The notes beneath the pieces are model-generated. The model was not told the DNA's origin and did no database searches. It saw only the letters and a program-made list of their open reading frames with translations. A program made the position numbers and the translations under genes. 64,000 nt of DNA from Acidithiobacillus sp. HP-2 (GTDB taxonomy: Bacteria; Pseudomonadota; Gammaproteobacteria; Acidithiobacillales; Acidithiobacillaceae), in the NCBI RefSeq assembly GCF_015100155.1, contig NZ_JACKZA010000016.1, positions 1-64,000 of the forward strand, in the 5' to 3' direction. This document shows positions 27,430 through 36,335 of the stretch, piece after piece (the first letter of the stretch is position 1; each line of letters opens with the position of its first letter).

Positions 27430-28604
27430 TATGTTACTCCATCGTGGCCGTTCAGCCGCCCGTCGGCGGTGACCGCATATTGTGACCCTCTCCAGGCAAC
27501 GCGCCGCGCAAAGAGAGCATGAAACCAAATCCACAGCCCTAGAAAATCTGCCAGCAGGGCCGTACCCAAACAATCTGTTGCACCGAGTTTGTGCATAATT
27601 TGCCTATGGTACACGAGGCGCAACAAGAGAACCATACCCAGCGGTATGATCCCCCAATAGCCAACCCCCCAAAACATCCAGGGCATCAAAACCGTAAGCA
27701 GCGGCAGTGGATAACTGAAAAAAGAAAAAAAGTGGCCCAGAGGCTGAACACTGCGGGTGGTTCTCGACCAGCGCAGGGCATGCTGGTAAAACGCCCGAAA
27801 ACTGGCCTCATGGACCTGGGTATCCACCACATAATCTGCCAGTACGGTGGCCTTCCCCAGCCGCCGGGCACGGGCTCCCAGACAGTAGTCGTCCGCCAGT
27901 TGATCAGCCAGACTTTCCAGTCCGCCTATCGCCTCCAGCGTAGAACGCTGCAAGGCCATGGTTGCCCCTCCACAAAATATATTGGGGCCCATGCGCGCAG
28001 AGACCCGTACAGAAGGCAGAAAAAGACTGTTGATTTGGCTGGCAAGTAGTCTGGAACTGAAATGATGGTCAGGAAGCCCGCGATATAAACAGGTCAGCAC
28101 ACCGGTCTGAGAATCCATCAGCGGCGTTAGCAGATGATGCAAATACTGCGGCCCCACCACAATGTCAGCATCGCTGATCAGCAGCAAATCGTGATTGCAG
28201 GCCGCCAAAATACCCGCAAGATTATTCACCTTGGGGTTACAACCCAACAGGTTGTCGCTCAATACCCAGCGCAGGGGCAGGGCAGGAAATTCCTGTTGCA
28301 AGCGCTGGACCACAGCAACTGCCGGATCAGCGGCGTCCTGCACACCGCAGATCATTTCGTAACGGGGATAATCCTGCAGACAAAAACTACGCAGGCAGGC
28401 ATAGAGGCTGCCATCATCTCCATGCAGGGGCTTGAGCAGACTGAGAGCGGGCAACTCTTGAATGGTATGGGGTAAAAAAGTGGCATCCGTATTCGTCAGG
28501 ACCGGTTGCCAGACATGCAGCACCCACATGGCCAGCAATTGATAACCCAAAGCCGCCAGAGCCAGCAGAAACGCCAGACCCAACAGCCCTTCCTCAAAAC
28601 TCAT
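27429..28604 (-). CDS. hpnI: HpnI, hopanoid glycosyltransferase
   Basis: A 391-residue family-2 glycosyltransferase that adds N-acetylglucosamine to bacteriohopanetetrol. It has an N-terminal membrane helix (about 5-28), the catalytic region with LLISDADIVVG (DxD-like), DDYCLGARARRLG and the QHALRWSRTTR motif (QxxRW type), then two or three C-terminal membrane helices. It is the first of the hpnI-J-K head-group trio and starts 39 bases after the end of hpnA. Confidence 0.92.
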   Translation of the reverse strand: MSFEEGLLGLAFLLALAALGYQLLAMWVLHVWQPVLTNTDATFLPHTIQELPALSLLKPLHGDDGSLYACLRSFCLQDYPRYEMICGVQDAADPAVAVVQRLQQEFPALPLRWVLSDNLLGCNPKVNNLAGILAACNHDLLLISDADIVVGPQYLHHLLTPLMDSQTGVLTCLYRGLPDHHFSSRLLASQINSLFLPSVRVSARMGPNIFCGGATMALQRSTLEAIGGLESLADQLADDYCLGARARRLGKATVLADYVVDTQVHEASFRAFYQHALRWSRTTRSVQPLGHFFSFFSYPLPLLTVLMPWMFWGVGYWGIIPLGMVLLLRLVYHRQIMHKLGATDCLGTALLADFLGLWIWFHALFARRVAWRGSQYAVTADGRLNGHDGVT

Positions 28605-28643
28605 AAGCAGTCATATCCTGAACGGTGAGTTCTTGAATCCAGT

Positions 28644-29633
28644 CTACAGATAATGATTTTCCGCAAACCACCTTACCGCATCGCGCAGGGCCTCCTCGGC
28701 GGGACGATGTATGTAATGCAGCATTTCTTCGGCTTTCTGTGAGGAAAAATACATTTTGTGCGCGGCCATCCGCAACTCATCCATGGTCACCAAAGGAGTA
28801 CCCCGGCCACGCGCACGGACCACATTTTCTGCGGCCCAAGCCAGGGGGAACAACATTTTGCGAGGAATACGCAGCAGGGGTGAACGCTTTCCGGTAAGTC
28901 CGGCAATGCGGGTCAAAATAGCCTGCAAGGATAAATTATCTCCGCCAAGGATGTAGCGTTGTCCCGGCTCTCCGTGCAAATAGGCCTGCCAGTGGCCCAT
29001 GGCCACATCATCCACATGCACCACATTCAGGCCGGTATCCACATAGGCGGGCATTTTTCCGGCAGCGGCATCCCGTACCAGCCGCCCGGTCGGCGTCGGC
29101 TTACGGTCGGCAGGCCCGACAGGTGTGGAGGGGTTCACAATCACAATGGTTGCAGACTCATTCTGACAAAGCTGTTGCAGAGCTTCCTCAGCCATAAATT
29201 TGGAGCGTTTATAATGTCCGATCATATCCGCAAGACGGGAAGGAGCCGCCTCATCCGCCACCCGGCCATCGGCATAATGACCCAGTACGGCAACACTGCT
29301 GGTATAAACCATGCGCTCCACCCCGGCGTCCAAAGCCGCCCGGGCCAAACGCTCCGAGCCGCTGACGTTGGTCGCGTACATTGACTGTGGATCAGGCACC
29401 CAAAGCCGATAATCCGCCGCCACATGAAAAACCAGCTGGCAACCCGCTACGACTTTATCCAGAGCCTGAGCATCGGCCAAATCTCCCAGCACCGGCTCCA
29501 CATCCAGACCTTCCCAGTTGCTGGAATCCGCACCGCTGCGATGCAACACCCGCACTTCCAGTCCTTCAGCGAGCAGGCGGCGTAGCACCGCTCCGCCGAC
29601 AAAACCCGAGGCACCCGTCAATAAGGCTTTCAT
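28644..29633 (-). CDS. hpnA: HpnA, hopanoid-associated sugar epimerase / SDR
   Basis: A 329-residue extended short-chain dehydrogenase. The start at 29633 overlaps the hpnG stop as ATGA and gives the Rossmann start MKALLTGASGFVGGAVLRRL. The Tyr-Lys pair is in HYKRSKFMAEEAL and VVHVDDVAMGHW is conserved. HpnA proteins belong to hopanoid clusters, but their exact reaction on the side chain or sugar is not established. Confidence 0.9.
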   Translation of the reverse strand: MKALLTGASGFVGGAVLRRLLAEGLEVRVLHRSGADSSNWEGLDVEPVLGDLADAQALDKVVAGCQLVFHVAADYRLWVPDPQSMYATNVSGSERLARAALDAGVERMVYTSSVAVLGHYADGRVADEAAPSRLADMIGHYKRSKFMAEEALQQLCQNESATIVIVNPSTPVGPADRKPTPTGRLVRDAAAGKMPAYVDTGLNVVHVDDVAMGHWQAYLHGEPGQRYILGGDNLSLQAILTRIAGLTGKRSPLLRIPRKMLFPLAWAAENVVRARGRGTPLVTMDELRMAAHKMYFSSQKAEEMLHYIHRPAEEALRDAVRWFAENHYL

Positions 29634-30352
29634 ACGCTGTTGGCTTCCCGTAAATGCGATTGAAGCAGGTGCGGCTGAACCAGACGCAGGGTGTTTACGG
29701 CGACCTGCATCTGCCGGCCCAAACCCATGAGCGGCGGCAAATCGCCTGGATGGCGCAACAATCCCCGCAACAGGGGCATAGCCTGGGGACGACCATAACA
29801 ATCGACACTGTGAGTGGCTGTTGCGGGAAGAGACTGATCGGCAGGATCCACCACGCTACGAATTGCCAGAAATGGGATGCCGGCTTGCACTGCCCGTTGC
29901 GCCACGGCTCCACTTTCCATATCCACCGCCTGGGCCTCCGGATAATCTGCCCGGAGTTGGGCCTTGGCCGCCACCGATGCACAGGCCTCACTGACTGAGC
30001 AAAGCCCACCTGCCCGCACTTGGCCGGAAAGTTGTTGCACCAGTGCACTCCGCCAGTCCGAGTCGGTAGGCCAAGCACGGCCCGCCCAGAATATGTGCTC
30101 GGGAACCAGCAAATCCCCGGCCAGACAGGCAGGATTCAAGCCGCCCGCAGTACCCCAGGACAAGAGCCCGTCTACCCCCGCTTGCAGCAACTGTTCAGCC
30201 GCCTGATCAGCCCGTACCGACCCCATTCCCGAAACCACCATGCAAAGCTGTGACTGAATGTCCATTACTGCCTGGTAGCGCAGCTTCCCGGAAAAAAGGA
30301 TGCGCGCCTCGGCAGCCAGCGCCACCACGACACCTATCCGCTGCGGCTGCAT
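29630..30352 (-). CDS. hpnG: HpnG, adenosylhopane nucleosidase/phosphorylase
   Basis: A 240-residue protein of the MTA/SAH nucleosidase fold. It removes adenine from adenosylhopane, giving ribosylhopane, the step after HpnH. LLSWGTAGGLNP and AVDMESGAVAQRAVQAGI are the substrate-pocket motifs. The ATG at 30352 overlaps the end of shc by 19 bases; an earlier in-frame start at 30382 would run further into shc. Confidence 0.9.
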   Translation of the reverse strand: MQPQRIGVVVALAAEARILFSGKLRYQAVMDIQSQLCMVVSGMGSVRADQAAEQLLQAGVDGLLSWGTAGGLNPACLAGDLLVPEHIFWAGRAWPTDSDWRSALVQQLSGQVRAGGLCSVSEACASVAAKAQLRADYPEAQAVDMESGAVAQRAVQAGIPFLAIRSVVDPADQSLPATATHSVDCYGRPQAMPLLRGLLRHPGDLPPLMGLGRQMQVAVNTLRLVQPHLLQSHLREANSV

Positions 30353-32307
30353 CCCAGGTTCCGGAAGCGGGCCAGTGCCCAAAGCGGGAAATAAAAACTG
30401 TAGCCGTGGTAAATGAGGTAAAACACCTTGGGGAAGCCGGGCGCATTAAAGAAAGGATCATGCCAGCCACCCTCGCCATTCTGATGCGTCTGCAACCATT
30501 GAATACCCCGGCGCAGGGCGATGGAGCCGCGATCTCCCGCCGCCATCAAACCCAGGCAGGCCCAGGCAGTCTGGGCCGCCGTGGAAGCCTGACCAGCCCC
30601 CGCCAGACCGGGTTCTGCGTAGGAATCGTTATTTTCCCCCCAACCACCATCTTCCTGCTGCATGGCCCGCAACCAGTCAGCGGCCCGGTCCATGGCCGGT
30701 TGCAAGGAAGGATCCTGCAACTCTCCCAGAGCCATCAGCACCGACCAGGTTCCATAAATATAGTTGGTCCCCCAACGTCCAAACCAGGCCCCGGAAGACT
30801 CCTGCTCACACAACAGATAGGCGACAGCCCGGCGCAGCACATCGCGATCACGGGGCCTGCCCAGATAGCCAAGAAAGGACACCACCCTGCCCGTCACATC
30901 CGCTGTGGGCGGATCCAGCAAGGCCTTATGATCAGCAAACGGGATTTCATTGAGATAATAATGGGTATTATCCACATCATAGGCACCAAACCCACCATTG
31001 CGGGATTGCATTCCCGCCAGCCAGTTTGCCGCTTTTTCGATACTTTCCCGATCTTCAGGACGCCCGGCACGCGCCAGGGCCCAGGCCACTGCCGCCGTAT
31101 CATCCAGATCGGGGTAGTAAGGATTCGCATACTGAAAAGCCCAGCCACCACCTGCCAGCTGCGGGCGCTGCACCTGCCAGTCTCCAGGATCACTGCAAAT
31201 CTGCCGCTCCTTGAGCCAGGCAATGGCTTTTTCCTCTTCGCCGGTAATTCTGTCTGATCCACCGGATCCATCAACGGCGTCGGCTTCCAGCAACGCATGA
31301 AGGGCCAGACAGGTGTCCCAGACCGGTGACATACAGGGCTGACAGTAGGCATCCTCAGCGCGCTCCACCACCAGCTTGCGTAGCGCCGCACCCGTGGCCT
31401 GACGGTAGGGATGCTCCGGCGCATAGCCCAACAAAGCCAGGGCTTCATGGGCATTGACCATGGCCGGAAAAATGCCATTAAGACCATCTTCGCCATTAAT
31501 CCGGGCCGTAAACCACAGTTCGGCACGACGCACTGCAATGCGGCGAATGGTCGCAGGAATCCAGTTTTCAATAAAGCCCCAAAACCGATCCAGAGCCAGA
31601 AAACTGCGCGCCACCAGGCCCTGTCGCGATGCTGCAAAGTAGTCCTGAATCTGTTCTGGAGGGTGACGAAATACTTCGCGAATATGAACCTGCAAGGGAT
31701 TTTTGGCCTGGGCCTTGAGGCTGCACAAAATGAAAAGAGGCACCATGACGGTCCGCGACCAGGACGCCACCTTGTAAATCTGAAAAGGAAACCAGCGTGG
31801 CAAAAGCATCACTTCCACCGGGATGGAGGGCACGGCACGCCAGGGCACCTGGGCAAACAGGGCCAAAGTGATTCGGGTGAACACATTGGCATGTTCGGCG
31901 CCGCCATGGGCAAGAATGGCTTCTCTGGCACGAATCATGTGGGGCATATCCGGCGCATCTCCCGCCAGTTTCAGCGCGTAATAGGCCTTCACGGAAGCAC
32001 TCAAGTCAAAATGACCACCATAATACAGCGGCCAACCGCCGTGATCTGCCTGCTTGCTGCGTAAATATACCGCCATTTTGGACTCCAGCGCCGCATCACG
32101 CTCATCCATATAGTGCTGCATCAAAATAAATTCGGCCGGAATGGTGCAGTCCGCCTCAAACTCAAAACACCAGTGCCCATCAGGAGCCTGTTTTTCAAGG
32201 AGTAACGTCTGGGCATGTTCCAGCGCCCGATCCAACGACCGGTCCAGGGTCTGCTCCAGCGTGCGACGCAAATACCCGCCTACCAGCGGCTGCAAGACAC
32301 GGTTCAT
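30334..32307 (-). CDS. shc: Squalene-hopene cyclase
   Basis: A 657-residue cyclase that turns squalene into hopene/hopanol. The catalytic DxDD motif is DLDDTA at residues 400-404, and several QW repeats are visible (QSRNGGFGAYD, QQEDGGWGEN, QNGEGGWHD). Length and motif order match bacterial SHC. Its ATG overlaps the squalene synthase stop by 4 bases, linking substrate formation with cyclisation. Confidence 0.97.
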   Translation of the reverse strand: MNRVLQPLVGGYLRRTLEQTLDRSLDRALEHAQTLLLEKQAPDGHWCFEFEADCTIPAEFILMQHYMDERDAALESKMAVYLRSKQADHGGWPLYYGGHFDLSASVKAYYALKLAGDAPDMPHMIRAREAILAHGGAEHANVFTRITLALFAQVPWRAVPSIPVEVMLLPRWFPFQIYKVASWSRTVMVPLFILCSLKAQAKNPLQVHIREVFRHPPEQIQDYFAASRQGLVARSFLALDRFWGFIENWIPATIRRIAVRRAELWFTARINGEDGLNGIFPAMVNAHEALALLGYAPEHPYRQATGAALRKLVVERAEDAYCQPCMSPVWDTCLALHALLEADAVDGSGGSDRITGEEEKAIAWLKERQICSDPGDWQVQRPQLAGGGWAFQYANPYYPDLDDTAAVAWALARAGRPEDRESIEKAANWLAGMQSRNGGFGAYDVDNTHYYLNEIPFADHKALLDPPTADVTGRVVSFLGYLGRPRDRDVLRRAVAYLLCEQESSGAWFGRWGTNYIYGTWSVLMALGELQDPSLQPAMDRAADWLRAMQQEDGGWGENNDSYAEPGLAGAGQASTAAQTAWACLGLMAAGDRGSIALRRGIQWLQTHQNGEGGWHDPFFNAPGFPKVFYLIYHGYSFYFPLWALARFRNLGCSRSG

Positions 32308-33344
32308 GCGGCCGCTACCCGTGCCGTTTTGCGCAGGGGTTTAATGCCAGCCCGAAAACTGGCCAGCAACAACCCATCTGAACGATGCATGAGCTTGGAT
32401 AACATAACCACCCACTGCACACTATTACGACTGATTTTCACCTCAGCCCCCGATGCAAAAGCCGGATTCTCGGCAATGCGCCGTAAAGTCAGCACGGCCA
32501 TCGCCAGGGCCCAGAGGCAAAAATCACGCATACCGGTCTGATCCGCAGGAATCATCAAAGTATATTGCAGCGCATTTTCCAGATGTCCGGCGGCAATATC
32601 CAGCAGGCTTTGCAAGGCTGCCTGAAAGCCTGGGTCGTGACTGCCGGGTTGAACGGCGGCAATATCACAACCATATTGGGCAAATACGCTGGACGGCATC
32701 CAACTGACCCCGCGTGCCCAGTCATCCCATATATCCTTGAGAATATTGGTCATTTGCAGGCCCTGACCAAAAGACACCGCCAGTCGTTGCATTTCTGTTT
32801 CCTGAGCACGCAAACGCGGTTCGTACTCCACAAAAAGGCTGGTCAGCATTTCGCCAACCACGCCCGCCACCACATAGCAGTAATGATCCATGGCGGGCAT
32901 GTCCACCAGCCCTTTCAGGGAGGCGTGCTGCTGAAACTCGGCCATGCCCTCCCCCATGATGCGCACACAGCGCGCCAGAGCCGCTTGCTGGGGAGCACTG
33001 AAACTGTGGGTAATCTGTACTACATCGGCTGTGTGGCGAACCAGATCATGTTCTGCCTCAGGCATATCTGCTGACAGTTGCGCAGCAAATCCTTCGGCAA
33101 ACACCGCCGGATTTTCGTGCCCCTCGACCACCTGCAAAAAAACCTGCTGCCAGTGGGCTTTTTCTTCCCAGGGCATAACGGGATCATCTTCAATAGTATC
33201 GGCAATACGGCACAGCAAATAACCATTTCCGACCGCCGCACGCAAAGCTTCAGGCAATTGCGGAATAGTCAGCGCAAAAGTACGGGAAACAAGTTGCAGG
33301 CTTTGTTGCTGCCAGGCTAAAGCCTGATCTAGCGCCGCAGTCAT
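32304..33344 (-). CDS. Squalene synthase (SQS/FDFT1-like)
   Basis: A 346-residue trans-isoprenyl diphosphate synthase that condenses two farnesyl diphosphates. The first Asp motif is DTIEDDP (about 49-55), preceded by SRTFALTIPQLPEALR, and the second is in MTNILKDIWDDW. VAGVVGEMLTSLF and the single-gene arrangement match the one-enzyme squalene synthase type, rather than the three-protein HpnC-HpnD-HpnE route. The ATG at 33344 follows AGGA at 7 bases; a TTG at 33371 close behind AAGGAG is an alternative start. Confidence 0.9.
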   Translation of the reverse strand: MTAALDQALAWQQQSLQLVSRTFALTIPQLPEALRAAVGNGYLLCRIADTIEDDPVMPWEEKAHWQQVFLQVVEGHENPAVFAEGFAAQLSADMPEAEHDLVRHTADVVQITHSFSAPQQAALARCVRIMGEGMAEFQQHASLKGLVDMPAMDHYCYVVAGVVGEMLTSLFVEYEPRLRAQETEMQRLAVSFGQGLQMTNILKDIWDDWARGVSWMPSSVFAQYGCDIAAVQPGSHDPGFQAALQSLLDIAAGHLENALQYTLMIPADQTGMRDFCLWALAMAVLTLRRIAENPAFASGAEVKISRNSVQWVVMLSKLMHRSDGLLLASFRAGIKPLRKTARVAAA

Positions 33345-33421
33345 GCGGCGGTCCTGACTGGTGACATCCAAACTCCTTGTTTTAAGGTCCGGGCGCCAGT
33401 GCTGACCCGTCGCATCGCGGC

Positions 33422-33450
33422 AATGTAACTATCTCGCAACAATTCCGCAA
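33422..33450 (-). promoter_or_regulatory. Candidate promoter of the hopanoid operon
   Basis: On the minus strand TTGCGG (33445-33450) and TACATT (33422-33427) are 17 bases apart, in the 119-base gap between the response-regulator gene and squalene synthase. A sigma-54 type -24/-12 site was looked for here and not found. Confidence 0.4.
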
Positions 33451-33463
33451 GTGTAGACTATTT

Positions 33464-34873
33464 CTATCCAGACTCCCCGTCATCTCCCAGGCCATGTTTG
33501 CGGACCCGATAGCGCAGCGTCTCGCGGGTAATCCCCAACACCCGCGCAGCCTTGGTGACATTACCCTCAGTCAGACTCAGTACCTGCTGGAGAATCTGCC
33601 GTTCCATAGCCTCCAGATCCATGCTGCCATCCATGGGCAGAATAATGTGTTGGTCATCCACCGGACAGCCGGATGGCGCTGGACAGGCACCATTCACATT
33701 TCCGGGCAACTGCAACCATTCCCTGGGCAGTTCTTCGGTTTCGGAAAACAGCACCGCGCGTTCAATCACATTACGCAGTTCCCGGACATTTCCAGGCCAG
33801 TCGTAAGACTCCAGCGCGGTCCATACGGCTGGGCTGATATAGTGCACGCGCTTGCCGGCCTGAGCATTGAATTCCGCCACAAAATGCGGCACCAGTGCAT
33901 GCAGATCGGCTTTGCGCTCGCGCAAGGAAGGCAAGGCCAGACGAAATACGCTCAGACGATGGAACAAATCGGCACGAAAAGCTCCTTGAGTTACCTGAGC
34001 ATCCAGATCCCGATTACTGGCGGCAATAAAACGCACATCCACGGCAATGGGACGATCCCCCCCCAGTCGGCGCACGCTGTGATCTTCAATGACCTTCAAC
34101 AACTTGGCCTGGAGTTCCAGCTCCATTTCCGAAATTTCATCCAGAAACAGGGTGCCGCCACTGGCCTGCTCCACCAGCCCCCGATGCCGCACAGCGGCCC
34201 CGGTAAATGCTCCCGGCTCATATCCAAACAACTCGGATTCCAGCAATTCCCGGGGCAAAGCCGCACAGTTGATTTCCACCATGGGACCGCCCGCCTGCGC
34301 ACCACTATAATGCAGAATACGCGCAGCCAGTCCCTTACCCGTGCCCGTTTCTCCAGAAATCACCAGGGCACTATAGGGAACCTGACTGAGGCGATCGAGC
34401 ATGCTACGTACGTTAGCGGCAGCCGGACTTTCCCCCAGATAGGTTTCGGGACGATAGCGGCGATGCTGGTTGGAGGTATCTTCCGCCACCCGACGCTGGG
34501 CGCGGGCACCCCGGCCAGCCGAGCGCACCACCATCTCCAGACGTTCCATTTCACAGGGCTTTTCCAGAAAATCATAGGCACCCAGCCGCAAAGCCCGCAC
34601 CGAATCGGGCACACTCCCAAAGGCCGTCAGAAAAATCCATTCCCCGGCACTGCCTTTGGCTCGCACCTTTTCCAATAAATCCAGACTATTACCATCTGGA
34701 AGGTTGAGATCCGCCAGGGTCACCAGGGGGCTGAGATCCTGCTTCAACAAGAGCTCTTCGGCATCGGCAAAGCGTTCCGCCCAGTGTACTTCCCAGCCTT
34801 CCTTTTCAAAAAAGCGGCACATTTCCCGCCCCAGAAAAATCTCGTCCTCAATAATCAGCAAAGCATCAGCCAT
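33464..34873 (-). CDS. Sigma-54-dependent response regulator (NtrC type)
   Basis: A 469-residue transcription activator. The receiver domain (1-115) has acidic E9/D10, phospho-acceptor D55 and K105. The AAA+ domain has Walker A GETGTGKG (174-181), the sigma-54 contact motif GAFTGA (221-226) and Walker B TLFLDE (241-246). A Fis-type helix-turn-helix ends the protein (NVTKAARVLGITRETLRYRV). It lies 6 bases after its sensor kinase and just ahead of the hopanoid operon. The target genes are not shown by the sequence. Confidence 0.92.
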   Translation of the reverse strand: MADALLIIEDEIFLGREMCRFFEKEGWEVHWAERFADAEELLLKQDLSPLVTLADLNLPDGNSLDLLEKVRAKGSAGEWIFLTAFGSVPDSVRALRLGAYDFLEKPCEMERLEMVVRSAGRGARAQRRVAEDTSNQHRRYRPETYLGESPAAANVRSMLDRLSQVPYSALVISGETGTGKGLAARILHYSGAQAGGPMVEINCAALPRELLESELFGYEPGAFTGAAVRHRGLVEQASGGTLFLDEISEMELELQAKLLKVIEDHSVRRLGGDRPIAVDVRFIAASNRDLDAQVTQGAFRADLFHRLSVFRLALPSLRERKADLHALVPHFVAEFNAQAGKRVHYISPAVWTALESYDWPGNVRELRNVIERAVLFSETEELPREWLQLPGNVNGACPAPSGCPVDDQHIILPMDGSMDLEAMERQILQQVLSLTEGNVTKAARVLGITRETLRYRVRKHGLGDDGESG

Positions 34874-34879
34874 GTTGGG

Positions 34880-36331
34880 TTACTCCTTACCAGCAATGTC
34901 AGGACAAGGTAATAGCAAGCCTACTTCTGCCCCATGCGGAGCCCGATTTCGCAAATACACTTCTCCCCCCAGACTGCGCACAAAACGTCGCACCATGGAT
35001 AAACCCAGTCCTGTTCCCTGTTCCTTGCTGCTGGCAAAGGGACGAATGCCCTCGCGCAACAAAGTATCGGGAAAACCCGGACCATTATCCGACACCGTCA
35101 CTTGCAACTGTTTATCCACCTGGGCAATGGCTACACTGACCGTTCCACCCTCGCTGGTCAGCGCCTGCATGCTGTTCAAAATGAGATTGAGCAAAGCCTG
35201 ACGAAACTGATCCAAAGGCAACAGGCAATCGCGGCAATCTCCCGGCAAGAGTTCCAGCACAACCTGGGCAGGCATTTGATAACGCAACAAATTCAGCAGG
35301 GTTTCCACTGTTTCGCGTGGCGCAACCCGGCGGCCCTTCTCATGAACCTGACGTGCGCCCCGTAATTGCTGGTCGAGCAAACGACTGACCCGACGCAGCT
35401 CCTCTTCCATCAGGCCCAGCCGTTCCGCCAGCTCTGGATCACGGATTTCCCGACGAATATTCGCACAACCCACCTGCAATCCTGCCAGTGGATTACGCAA
35501 TTCATGGGCAAAGGCCGCAGCGGCCTCTCCCACTGCCGCCAGGCGCTCCGAGCGAGCCACCGCCGCCTGTTGCGCCACCAGAGTATGGGCTGCTTCATTT
35601 ACTTCCCGCTGCAAATCCTGCAAATACTGACGCCGGGTTTTTTCCAGCTCTTCCAAGCGCCCAATCATATGATTGTAATACTGCAGCAAAGGACTGATGC
35701 CAGGATCCGCATGGGCTTCCGTCACCCGCCGAAAAGCCCCGATTTCCAGGGAACGCATGGCCCCCTGCAAGCGCCGCAAGGGACCGAGAATGCGCAGACG
35801 GAAAAATGCCAACGTCACCAGCACAAAAATCATGAATGCAAACAGTGCCACGGCCGTTCCAATCAGGGTATAGCGGGCATCATGCCCCGCCGCCAATACC
35901 AGCTTACGACCACGCAGATGCTCTTCCATGCTGACATCGGAAAGCTGCAATAAAGCCTGAGGCAGGAGGGCCTGGTCCTGTTTGGCCATCAACGCCTGCA
36001 AACGCTTCCAGTGCGCATTGGTTTTGACCTGCTCAGGATGCGCCGCTGCAATCCGGGCCAGGTTGCGCTGCAGCACGGGCAGCGCCGCCGCAGAACCGTC
36101 AGAATGCCAGGTACGCAAGGTTTCCTGGGAAGTCTGCGCCAAGCTCGCCATGTAGGCCGTATAAGCATCCAGCGTATGCAAATCCTGGTTGGTGTGGACC
36201 AGCAGTACACCGAGCAGCAGCAAAGCCAGCACCACAAACTGCACCAGCAAAAAACCAATGGTCCGGAAGGGCGCAAAAGGGATGCGCTTGCGGCTGTCTG
36301 ACCCGCCACCCGGCAAACGCAAAATCGCCAT
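34880..36331 (-). CDS. Membrane sensor histidine kinase
   Basis: A 483-residue kinase, partner of the NtrC-type regulator that follows it. Two membrane helices (about 25-47 and 156-178) frame a helical periplasmic sensor domain of about 110 residues. A HAMP-like linker, the H-box FAHELRNPL (H276), N-box NLILNSMQAL, DNGPGFP and GTGLGLSMVRRF follow. The signal is unknown. It starts 4 bases after gpsA, so the pair is co-transcribed with secB-gpsA. Confidence 0.92.
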   Translation of the reverse strand: MAILRLPGGGSDSRKRIPFAPFRTIGFLLVQFVVLALLLLGVLLVHTNQDLHTLDAYTAYMASLAQTSQETLRTWHSDGSAAALPVLQRNLARIAAAHPEQVKTNAHWKRLQALMAKQDQALLPQALLQLSDVSMEEHLRGRKLVLAAGHDARYTLIGTAVALFAFMIFVLVTLAFFRLRILGPLRRLQGAMRSLEIGAFRRVTEAHADPGISPLLQYYNHMIGRLEELEKTRRQYLQDLQREVNEAAHTLVAQQAAVARSERLAAVGEAAAAFAHELRNPLAGLQVGCANIRREIRDPELAERLGLMEEELRRVSRLLDQQLRGARQVHEKGRRVAPRETVETLLNLLRYQMPAQVVLELLPGDCRDCLLPLDQFRQALLNLILNSMQALTSEGGTVSVAIAQVDKQLQVTVSDNGPGFPDTLLREGIRPFASSKEQGTGLGLSMVRRFVRSLGGEVYLRNRAPHGAEVGLLLPCPDIAGKE

Positions 36332-36335
36332 GGAC

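Noticed and set aside
30250..31257. 335-codon plus-strand frame opposite hpnG and shc
   Set aside because: It is antisense to two well-supported genes and has no recognisable domain or ribosome binding site.
33364..33430. Sigma-54 (-24/-12) site ahead of squalene synthase
   Set aside because: The GG/GC spacing could not be found; a sigma-70-like promoter fits better.
33494..34678. Long open frame (394 codons) on the plus strand
   Set aside because: It lies wholly antisense to the sigma-54 response regulator, whose motifs are complete; the frame is a by-product of codon bias.
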